In this document: positions 57,471 to 64,000 of the stretch, one piece after another
How positions within the stretch are numbered: the first letter of the stretch is position 1
How the letters are laid out: the number at the start of each line of letters is the position of its first letter
Origin: Amycolatopsis solani
GTDB taxonomy: Bacteria > Actinomycetota > Actinomycetes > Mycobacteriales > Pseudonocardiaceae
DNA length: 64,000 bases
NCBI RefSeq assembly: GCF_033441515.1
Contig: NZ_JAWQJT010000003.1
Span: forward strand, 310,001-374,000
Direction of reading: 5' to 3'
Made by a program: the position numbers and the translations under genes
Notes under the pieces: generated by a model
Seen by the model: only the letters and a program-made list of their open reading frames with translations
Database searches by the model: none
Told to the model about the DNA's origin: nothing

Positions 57471-60438
57471 TCGGTTCCACCCAGACGTTGCGGAACCTCG
57501 GATTCGCACCGGCGTCGCCGTGGTCCTGCAGACGGATCGCGCCCAGTGCGGCGCCTTCCGGATCGCCGCCCCCGGTCGAGCCGGTGATGGCGACGTCGTT
57601 GTGGACGGTCACGCCGTTCCACACGACGGTCACCCTGGCGTTGTCGGTCTTGGTCCCGGCACTGTCGAACCGGGCCGCCCGGAACGTGATGTCGTAGGTC
57701 TGCCACGTCCGCGGGGCGGTCGCGGCGTTCACGTCCGGTGCCTTCTGCGAATAGATCGAGCCCGCCTCGTCGTTGGCGAGCGTGGTGTCGCCGAAGGAAT
57801 CGAGCACCTGCAGCTCGTACCGGTCCTGCAGGTAGACGCCGCTGTTGCCGCGCGCCTGCCCGGTGACCTCCGGCGGGTAGTCCGGCTCGTACCACTCGAC
57901 GTGCAGCTTGAAGTCGCCGAACTTCTGCCGGGTGCGGATGTCCCCGCCGAGCGCTTCCATCGAGCCGCCGTCGATCGGCCACGGTGCCGCGCCACCGGAG
58001 CGGAGCTCCCAGGCGTTCAGGTTCGTCCCGTCGAACAACGGGACGCGGGTGGCCGCGGTGACGGTGATGTTGTCGAGGTTGACGTTGCCGGCGTCGCCGC
58101 TGTCGAACCGGTAGGAGATCGAGTTCGCGCCCGCCGCGAGCGGCAGGGCTTCCGGCTGGAGCGCCCAGTTGTCCCACGTGGTCGTGCTGGCCAGCCGGGT
58201 CTGGCGGACCTTCGTCCCGTTCACGTAGACGCTCACGGATTTCGTGCCGGCACTGGGGTTCGGGCCGTTCGAATACCGCAGGCCGACGTTGTAGGTCCCG
58301 GCGGACGGCGCGGTCACCGCGAACGTCGTTGCGGCGCCTTGGTTCCAGTACCCGTCGACGAAGCCGGTGGCCTGGTAGCCCGGGTGGTCGGTGTTGACGC
58401 TCGCGCCGCCGGTCAGCGTCGCCCGTTCCGCTTCGTAGGTCACGCTCGCGGGCGGCCCGCCGACCACGGAGTTGAGGGTGTACCACGCTTCCGTGCTCCA
58501 CAACGGCGTGCCGGATTCGGCCGCGAACGGCCGCGGGGACCGGACGTGCACGACCCGGCCGGCCTGCAGACCGGCGATCTGCAGGGTGACCTTCTTGCGG
58601 TCGGCGGACACCGTCGCGCCGGTCACGGAAAGGGTCTGCTCGTCGACCTTCGGGCCGCCGTACGCGGCGGTCGGGACGTAACGCCATTGGGAGACCTGGT
58701 ACTTCGTGCTCAGGTTCTGCACGGTCGCGGCGGACAGCGGCTGCGTGTATTCGAGCTCGAACCCGCCCGAGACGGCTCGCATGGCGAGCATGTCGAAGGC
58801 GTTCGTGCCGTTGGGGGTCAGCTTCTGCAGGCCGTAGGCGAGCTTGCCCGGCTGGCCCCAGTTGCCGCCGCCGTCGATCCCGCCGGTGTAGATCGCACCG
58901 TCCGGGCCGAGGCTGATCCGGCTGACGCCGGACTCGAGCCCTTGCGTCATCCGGAAAACCGCGCCCTGGTACTCGCCATTGACCTTCTCCAGGTACACCC
59001 GCTGCAGGCCGCCGTAGGTCACGTCGCCGTAGACGAGCTGGCCGGCGAACGTGCCCTGCGTCAGCTGGACCGGGTTGCTGGGCGAGTTCGCGATTTCGTT
59101 GTGCGGCAACCACACCACCGGCGCGGTCACCGGCTGCGCGTCGAACGGGCCCGCCGGGTTCGTGTAGTGGTTGAAGAACCGGTTCTGCTCGACGCGCACG
59201 AGCTTGTTCGCGGGCAGCCAGCCGCCCTGGTTGTCGGTGACGAAGATGTCGCCTTCCGGCCCCCAGCCGATGCCGTGCGGGGTGCGCAGGCCACCGGCGA
59301 TGGTCGAGACGGCACCGGTGTTCTTGTCGACCTTGATGGTGACCCCGCGGCCCGGCGCGGGCTGCGGGTTGGTGGTCGCGCCGCCGAGGTCGATCGCCAC
59401 CGACAGGTTGACGTAGAAGAACCCGTCCTTGTACAGCAAGCCGAACGCGAACTCGTGGAAGTTGCCGCCGAACGGCCAGGTCGCGACCGTCCGGTAGACG
59501 TCGGTGACCCCGTCGCCGTTGGTGTCGTTCAGCTCGACGAGCCGCGTCTTCTCCGACACGTACAGCTTGCCGTCGACGTACTTGACGCCCATCGGTTCCT
59601 TGAGGCCACTGGCGATCCGCTGGGTGCGGACCCGCGACGGGTCCGTGGTGCCGGTGGCGTTGCTGATCAGCTGGACCTCACCGGCGGTGTTGTTCGACCC
59701 GCCCCAGGTCGCGATGGCGAGACGGCCGTCCGGCAGCCAGTCCATCCCGGTCACCTGCGGCTGGAACCCGGCGGGCCGCAGGTCGGTCAGCGTGAAGCCG
59801 GGGTGGACGCTGGTCAGCGGCAGGCCGTCGCCGGGCGAGTCGGCGGTGCCTTCGCACTCCTTCTTCCCCGGCGAAGTCACCCGCACGACGCCGGCGTCGG
59901 TGCTGAGCACGGAGTTGGGCACCACCGCGAAGGCCGACGCGCCGGGCGGCTGCCACTCCAGGGTGATCTGCTGCTCGCCTGCGTTGTCGAAGTGCTCGAT
60001 CCGCAGCGCGTGGTAGCCGGTGGTCAGCGAGACCGAGCCGGTCACCGCGGTCGCCCCGTGCAGGCCGTCGTTGGTGATCACGACCTGGCCGTCGACGCTC
60101 AGGCGCGAGCCGTCGTCACTGGTCAGCCGGAACTGGTGGGTGCCGGCCGTCGCGATGCTGATGTTGGCGGTCACCTCGGACACGAAGAAGTCGCCGACCC
60201 CGAAGTCGCCGGTGCCGGTCCAGTTGATCGTCGGCATCAGCTTGTCGACGTTGGGGGTCAACCCGGGCTTGATGGTGCAGAGCTTGGTCAGCTCGGTTTG
60301 CAGATCGAAAACCCGGAGCGTCACCCCCGGCTCTTGGGGTGGCACGGCGGCGTGAGCGGGTGCGACGACGACGGCGGACAGGGCCGTGACCAGTGATGAA
60401 AGCATCAGAAGCGCTCGGCGGCGGCGTTCGCGAAGCAT
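57463..60438 (-). CDS. Large secreted multidomain carbohydrate-active protein
   Basis: 991 residues. Signal peptide (MLRERRRRALLMLSSLVTAL ending AHAA). A PA14-like domain follows (about 90-170: DFFVSEVTANI, DDGSRLSVDGQ). Next is a PQQ/sorbosone-dehydrogenase-like beta-propeller (about 210-560: GMDWLPDGRLAIATWGG, LKEPMGVKYVDGKLYV, GLRTPHGIGWGPEGDIF). A CBM6/35-like module (about 665-790: YEAERATLTGGASV) comes next. The C-terminal 3-keto-disaccharide hydrolase/DUF1080 domain (about 795-991) has PLFDGTNLNAWE and a terminal RFRNVWVEPI. Extracellular sugar oxidation or glycan processing is likely; the exact reaction is unknown. The upstream 132 bp (60439-60570) are AT-richer, with TTTGCATCAAGTCAACGAAAG and CGTTTGAGCGAAA, a probable promoter. 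Confidence 0.88.
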   Translation of the reverse strand: MLRERRRRALLMLSSLVTALSAVVVAPAHAAVPPQEPGVTLRVFDLQTELTKLCTIKPGLTPNVDKLMPTINWTGTGDFGVGDFFVSEVTANISIATAGTHQFRLTSDDGSRLSVDGQVVITNDGLHGATAVTGSVSLTTGYHALRIEHFDNAGEQQITLEWQPPGASAFAVVPNSVLSTDAGVVRVTSPGKKECEGTADSPGDGLPLTSVHPGFTLTDLRPAGFQPQVTGMDWLPDGRLAIATWGGSNNTAGEVQLISNATGTTDPSRVRTQRIASGLKEPMGVKYVDGKLYVSEKTRLVELNDTNGDGVTDVYRTVATWPFGGNFHEFAFGLLYKDGFFYVNLSVAIDLGGATTNPQPAPGRGVTIKVDKNTGAVSTIAGGLRTPHGIGWGPEGDIFVTDNQGGWLPANKLVRVEQNRFFNHYTNPAGPFDAQPVTAPVVWLPHNEIANSPSNPVQLTQGTFAGQLVYGDVTYGGLQRVYLEKVNGEYQGAVFRMTQGLESGVSRISLGPDGAIYTGGIDGGGNWGQPGKLAYGLQKLTPNGTNAFDMLAMRAVSGGFELEYTQPLSAATVQNLSTKYQVSQWRYVPTAAYGGPKVDEQTLSVTGATVSADRKKVTLQIAGLQAGRVVHVRSPRPFAAESGTPLWSTEAWYTLNSVVGGPPASVTYEAERATLTGGASVNTDHPGYQATGFVDGYWNQGAATTFAVTAPSAGTYNVGLRYSNGPNPSAGTKSVSVYVNGTKVRQTRLASTTTWDNWALQPEALPLAAGANSISYRFDSGDAGNVNLDNITVTAATRVPLFDGTNLNAWELRSGGAAPWPIDGGSMEALGGDIRTRQKFGDFKLHVEWYEPDYPPEVTGQARGNSGVYLQDRYELQVLDSFGDTTLANDEAGSIYSQKAPDVNAATAPRTWQTYDITFRAARFDSAGTKTDNARVTVVWNGVTVHNDVAITGSTGGGDPEGAALGAIRLQDHGDAGANPRFRNVWVEPIS

Positions 60439-60570
60439 CTTTGCTCCTCGGGGATCAGCCAGGGTCTCTACCTGACGCTCCGCGAGGGTAAAGAGGACTT
60501 TTGCATCAAGTCAACGAAAGTATGTCGCGTTTGAGCGAAATTACGCCGTCCAGACGCAAAAGTGGCCGGC

Positions 60571-61797
60571 TCAGGCCGGCGGCAGCACCGGTTCCCGCCG
60601 CAGCTCGGCCTTCGCGATCGACCGCAGGTGCACCTCGTCCGGCCCGTCGAACAGCCGCATCGCGCGGTGCCACGCGTACATCGCCGCCAGCGGGGTCACG
60701 TCGGTGACGCCCGCGCCGCCGTGGACCTGGATCGCGCGGTCGATCACCCGGGTCGCCGCCCGCGGGACCGCCACCTTCGCCATCGCCACCAGATCACGCG
60801 CGGCCTTGTTGCCGGAGACGTCGATGACGTGGCTGGCGCGCTGGCACAGCATCCGCGCCTGGTCGATCTCCAGCCGTGACTCCGCGATCTGCTGCCGCAC
60901 CACACCTTGGTCGGCCAGCGGACCGCCGAACGCGACCCGGTCCTTCGACCGCTGAACCAGGAGCGCGAGCGCGCGTTCGGCCGCGCCGAGGGCGCGCATG
61001 CAGTGGTGGATCCGCCCCGGGCCGAGCCGGGCCTGCGCGGCCGCGAAGCCGCCGCCCTCTTCGCCGATCACGTTCTCCACCGGGACGCGGACGTCGTCGA
61101 AGCGGACTTCCGCGTGGCCGTGCTGGTCGTGGTGGCCGAACACCGGCAGGTCACGCACGATCGTCACGCCCGGGGTGTCGCGCGGCACGAGCACCATGGT
61201 CTGCTGCCGGTGCGTGGCCGCCCCGGGGTCGGTCTTGCCCATCAGGATGAAGAACGCGCACCGCGGGTCCATCGCCCCGCTGGTCCACCACTTGCGGCCG
61301 GTGATCACGTAGGTGTCGCCGTTACGCACGATGCGGGTCGCGATGTTCGTGGCGTCGCTGCTGGCGACGTCCGGCTCGGTCATCGCGAACGCCGAGCGGA
61401 TCTCCCCCGCCAGCAGCGGCGCGAGCCACTCGCGCTTCTGCGCCTCGCTGCCGAGCAGGTGCAGCAGTTCCATGTTCCCGGTGTCGGGCGCCTGGCCGTT
61501 GATGGCTTCGGGCGCCAGGTCGAGGCTCCAGCCCGACAGCTCCGCGATCGCCGCGTACTCCAGCTGCGTCAGCCCCGATTCGGCGGGCAGGAACAGGTTC
61601 CACAGCCCTTCGGCGCGCGCCGCCGTCTTCAGCCGCTCGACGACCGGCGGCACGACGTGGTCGTCCGGGCCCGCGGCCCGGCGGTGCGCCAGGTACTCGG
61701 CCTCCGACGGCAGCACCTGGTCCCGCATGAACACCAGCATCCGTTCGCGGAGTTCGCGGGCACGCGACGAGGGGGCGGGGAGATCGTGATCCACCAC
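60571..61797 (-). CDS. Acyl-CoA dehydrogenase
   Basis: 408 residues from a GTG with AGGAG upstream. FAD-dependent dehydrogenase of the ACAD10/11-like or long-chain group: FAMTEPDVASSDATNI, YVITGRKWWTSGA, and a C-terminal IQVHGGAGVTDVTPLA. Oxidises an acyl-CoA to the enoyl-CoA in beta-oxidation. Nearby phosphotransferase and enoyl-CoA hydratase genes suggest a fatty-acid catabolic set under the XRE-TetR regulator. A small hairpin over its stop codon (60565-60580) followed by CTTTT on the minus strand may terminate it. Confidence 0.92.
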   Translation of the reverse strand: MVDHDLPAPSSRARELRERMLVFMRDQVLPSEAEYLAHRRAAGPDDHVVPPVVERLKTAARAEGLWNLFLPAESGLTQLEYAAIAELSGWSLDLAPEAINGQAPDTGNMELLHLLGSEAQKREWLAPLLAGEIRSAFAMTEPDVASSDATNIATRIVRNGDTYVITGRKWWTSGAMDPRCAFFILMGKTDPGAATHRQQTMVLVPRDTPGVTIVRDLPVFGHHDQHGHAEVRFDDVRVPVENVIGEEGGGFAAAQARLGPGRIHHCMRALGAAERALALLVQRSKDRVAFGGPLADQGVVRQQIAESRLEIDQARMLCQRASHVIDVSGNKAARDLVAMAKVAVPRAATRVIDRAIQVHGGAGVTDVTPLAAMYAWHRAMRLFDGPDEVHLRSIAKAELRREPVLPPA

Positions 61798-61861
61798 GGG
61801 ACACTCCTGAACAAAGCCGAGCGATTGGTCGGGTCGACCGTACGAGCGGGCGCGCGGGGTG

Positions 61862-62752
61862 TCAACGCGCGAGCCGCACCACGTCCAGCGCGAACCCGAC
61901 GTACTGGCGCGCGACCGTCTCCGGCGACGACGGCCCGGCGGGCGACCACCACTGCGGCAGCGCGGTGCACATCGTGACCACGGCCCGCGCGGCCTCCTTC
62001 GGCGTCGGCGTCGTCAGCACCCCGCGGCGGCAGCCCTCGACCACCTCGTCGTCGACCATGTGCTGCACCTCCTGCCGGGTGGCGGCGATGCGGATCCGGT
62101 CCGGCTCGTCGAGGCTGCGCATTTCGCTCGCCCCGATGAACCCGAGCTCCCGCCGGTAGGTGTGGAACAGCGCCAGGCATTCCACCAGCCGGGTGAACCG
62201 CTCGACCGGGCCGTCCACCTCGGCGCGCGCCGCGCGGGCGCGCGTCAGCAGGTCGTCCATCGTCAGGTCCAGCAACGCGACCAGCAAGTCCTGCTTGGCC
62301 GGCCAGTGGTGGTAGACGCCGGGCACGGACAGCCGCGCGCGCTGGGCGATGTCCCGGATGGTCGCGCCGTGGTAGCCGAGTTCGACGAAGGCGTCGAGCG
62401 CGCCGGCCAGCGGCGGTTCGAGCCGCAGCGGCCCGAAGTCGCGCCAGCTCCCGGCCGCCGGCGTGCCGCGCAGCGTCGCGAGGTCGACGGCCAGCAGGTC
62501 CGCGGCCTTCGCGAGCCGTCCGTCGTCGATCTTCGTCCCGCCGTTCTCGACGGCGCTCCACGTGCCGGCGCTGACGTCGAGCGCCTGCGCCACCTGGCGC
62601 AGGGTCAGCCCGGCGCCGCGGCGGGCGGCGCGCAGCCGGGCCCCGACCTCCTTCCGGGAGTCGAGCTCCTCCGGCGCTACCCCACGCACTCCCACCGGCC
62701 CGTCCTCTCGGCGCTTGACAGTTCCGGACACCTCGGGGATGGTACTCGACAT
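61862..62752 (-). CDS. Fused XRE-TetR family transcriptional regulator
   Basis: 296 residues from the ATG at 62752 (62803 is also in frame but reaches the divergent gene). Two DNA-binding domains in one chain: an XRE/HTH_31 domain at about 33-95 (GARLRAARRGAGLTLRQVA, VSAGTWSAVENG) and a TetR HTH at about 115-160 (GATIRDIAQRARLSVPGVYHHW). A TetR-type ligand-binding helical domain follows. Most TetR proteins lack the first domain. Divergent from the phosphotransferase gene by 49 bp and downstream of nothing else, so it probably controls the flanking acyl-CoA genes. Confidence 0.85.
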   Translation of the reverse strand: MSSTIPEVSGTVKRREDGPVGVRGVAPEELDSRKEVGARLRAARRGAGLTLRQVAQALDVSAGTWSAVENGGTKIDDGRLAKAADLLAVDLATLRGTPAAGSWRDFGPLRLEPPLAGALDAFVELGYHGATIRDIAQRARLSVPGVYHHWPAKQDLLVALLDLTMDDLLTRARAARAEVDGPVERFTRLVECLALFHTYRRELGFIGASEMRSLDEPDRIRIAATRQEVQHMVDDEVVEGCRRGVLTTPTPKEAARAVVTMCTALPQWWSPAGPSSPETVARQYVGFALDVVRLAR

Positions 62753-62801
62753 CGTGTTCAGCTTTACCGTGCAAGCGTTCGGTAGCGAAAGGGGTTCCGG
62801 C

Positions 62802-63794
62802 ATGGCGAGCCCACCGGGTGTGTCCGTCGCCGCGATGGAGGCGGTCCTGCGCGAGCACGGGCTGCTGACCGGGCCGCTGCGGGTGGAGCTGCTCGCGGGC
62901 GGCCGGTCGAACCTGACCTACCTGCTGAGCGACGGGACGAGCCGGTGGGTGCTGCGCCGCCCGCCGCTGGGCCACGTCCTGGCCACGGCGCACGACATGC
63001 ACCGCGAGTTCCGCCTCCTGCGTGCCCTGCACCCGAGCGCGGTGCCCGTCCCCGAACCGATCCTCAGCGGCGGCACCGACGTCCCCTTCTACGTCATGGG
63101 GTTCGTCGAGGGCAGCGTCGTGCGCGAACGGCACCAGCTGGAGTCCTTCGGCGGCGGGGAAGCCACGCGCCTGGCCGACACGCTCGTCGAGGTCCTGGTC
63201 CGGCTGCACGACACCGATCCCGCGGCGGTCGGGCTGAGCGACCTCGGCCGGCCGGACGGCTACCTCGAACGCCAGCTGCGCCGCTGGGCGCGGCAGCTGC
63301 GCGACTCCCACAGCCGCGACCTGCCCGAGCTGACCGCGCTCGGCGACCGGCTGGGCCGCCGGGTGCCGCGATCCGGCGCGGCGGCGATCGTGCACGGCGA
63401 CTACCGCCTGGACAACGTCGTCGTCGATCCGGCGAGCGGGCGGATCCTCGCCGTCCTCGACTGGGAGATGGCCACCCTGGGCGATCCGCTGACCGACCTC
63501 GCCTCCGCCGTGATCTGGTGGGACAGCCCGGATTCCGCGGTCGCCGCCGCACCCGGGAACGCCCCCGGCTTCCCCGGCGGCGGCTTCCTCGCCGAGTCCT
63601 ACGCCCGGCACAGCGGCCGGGACCTCGCCGAACTGCCGTGGTACCTCGGCTTCGCCTGCTACAAGATCGCCGCGATCTTCGAAGGCATCCACTACCGCGC
63701 CCGGCAGGGGCTCACCGTGGGCGAGGGCTTCGACCACCTCGGCGACCTCGTGCCCGCGCTCGTCGACCGCGGCCACGCCGCCCTCGCTTCGTGA
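62802..63794 (+). CDS. Aminoglycoside-phosphotransferase-fold kinase, ACAD10/11 N-domain type
   Basis: 330 residues from the ATG at 62802 with AAAGGGG upstream. APH/choline-kinase fold: LLAGGRSNLTYLL nucleotide region, catalytic loop IVHGDYRLDNVVVD and metal-binding LDWEMATLGDPLTDL. Such proteins pair with acyl-CoA dehydrogenases (as the fused ACAD10/11) to handle 4-hydroxy-fatty acids by phosphorylation. Here the dehydrogenase is the nearby gene at 60571, and a downstream enoyl-CoA hydratase starts on the stop codon (TGATG). Antibiotic resistance is unlikely given this context. Confidence 0.88.
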   Translation: MASPPGVSVAAMEAVLREHGLLTGPLRVELLAGGRSNLTYLLSDGTSRWVLRRPPLGHVLATAHDMHREFRLLRALHPSAVPVPEPILSGGTDVPFYVMGFVEGSVVRERHQLESFGGGEATRLADTLVEVLVRLHDTDPAAVGLSDLGRPDGYLERQLRRWARQLRDSHSRDLPELTALGDRLGRRVPRSGAAAIVHGDYRLDNVVVDPASGRILAVLDWEMATLGDPLTDLASAVIWWDSPDSAVAAAPGNAPGFPGGGFLAESYARHSGRDLAELPWYLGFACYKIAAIFEGIHYRARQGLTVGEGFDHLGDLVPALVDRGHAALAS

Positions 63795-64000
63795 TGAGCA
63801 CGGTCGCCTACGCCCTCGACGGGCGCGTCGCCCGGATCCGCCTCGCGGACGCCGCCCGCGGCAACTCCCTCACCATGTCCACTGTGGACGAGCTGGGGCG
63901 TGCCGTGCGGCGGGCCCGCGCCGACGAGGCGCACGTCGTGGTCCTGTCGGCCGAAGGGCGCGCCTTCAGCGTCGGCGGCGACGTCTCGGCGTTCGCCGCG
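63794..64000 (+). CDS. Enoyl-CoA hydratase/isomerase (5' part, cut by window edge)
   Basis: 69 codons visible. The ATG overlaps the upstream stop (TGATG); a GTG one codon earlier is possible. N-terminal crotonase features are present: VARIRLADAARGNSLT, the VVVLSAEGRAFSVGGDVSAF oxyanion-loop region with SVGGD. Probable beta-oxidation hydratase co-transcribed with the kinase gene. Function of the rest not visible. Confidence 0.85.
   Translation, partial: MSTVAYALDGRVARIRLADAARGNSLTMSTVDELGRAVRRARADEAHVVVLSAEGRAFSVGGDVSAFAA

Noticed and set aside
62802..63794. Aminoglycoside resistance phosphotransferase
   Set aside because: APH fold, but neighbours and sequence pattern fit the ACAD10/11-type kinase involved in acyl-CoA catabolism.

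Overview
The window is very GC-rich actinomycete DNA with actinomycete codon use and GTG/TTG starts. Gene content and style suggest a Pseudonocardiaceae member such as Amycolatopsis; that placement is inference. About 50 kb on the left reads as one flank of a mycosaminyl polyene-macrolide biosynthetic cluster. The largest gene fills positions 24290 down to 1 on the minus strand and runs off the window. It is one uninterrupted type I polyketide synthase frame of at least 8,096 codons with six modules, the sixth cut by the edge. Its module logic is DH+KR, KR, non-malonyl AT + KR, KR, dead KR, then KS-AT. This matches the NysI / AmphI / PimS2 class of polyene PKS, which builds the last double bond, the sugar-bearing carbinol, the C16-type branch and the hemiketal ketone. 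As in the nystatin and amphotericin clusters, a GDP-mannose 4,6-dehydratase gene (NysDIII/AmphDIII type) lies directly upstream. A GDP-keto-sugar aminotransferase (NysDII/perosamine-synthase type) is divergent from it.

Region by region: 1-24.3 kb PKS; 24.4-26.7 kb amino-sugar genes; 27.0-32.9 kb a seven-gene minus-strand PTS operon (1-phosphofructokinase, mannitol-type IIC, IIB and IIA, zinc dehydrogenase, enzyme I, HPr); 33.2-40.3 kb a PAS-LuxR regulator of PimM type plus two large ATPase-LuxR (LAL) regulators; 40.6-41.6 kb a DUF742-like protein; 41.6-45.7 kb a complete methoxymalonyl-ACP set (O-methyltransferase, FkbH-, FkbI-, FkbJ- and FkbK-like); 45.8-49.1 kb a PqqD-like small protein, a third LAL regulator and a small unknown; 49.3 kb a type II thioesterase; 50.2 kb a DeoR regulator; 50.9 kb a cytochrome P450. 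From about 52 kb rightward the content looks like ordinary chromosome: a protease-like repeat protein, small exported proteins, an MFS/ROK divergent pair, a large secreted multidomain carbohydrate protein, and an acyl-CoA dehydrogenase / XRE-TetR regulator / phosphotransferase / enoyl-CoA hydratase group.

How it fits together: the giant PKS extends a polyene chain; the GDP-sugar genes make mycosamine or perosamine; the type II thioesterase edits misprimed carriers; four LuxR-type activators would drive transcription; a P450 may tailor. What stands out is the full methoxymalonyl-ACP pathway inside a mycosaminyl polyene locus, together with one PKS acyltransferase whose specificity motif is neither the malonyl nor the usual methylmalonyl form. 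The glycosyltransferase, loading module and remaining PKS genes are not in the window. The DeoR regulator and the PTS operon it may control stand 17 kb apart with cluster genes between them, suggesting the cluster sits inside a former PTS locus.
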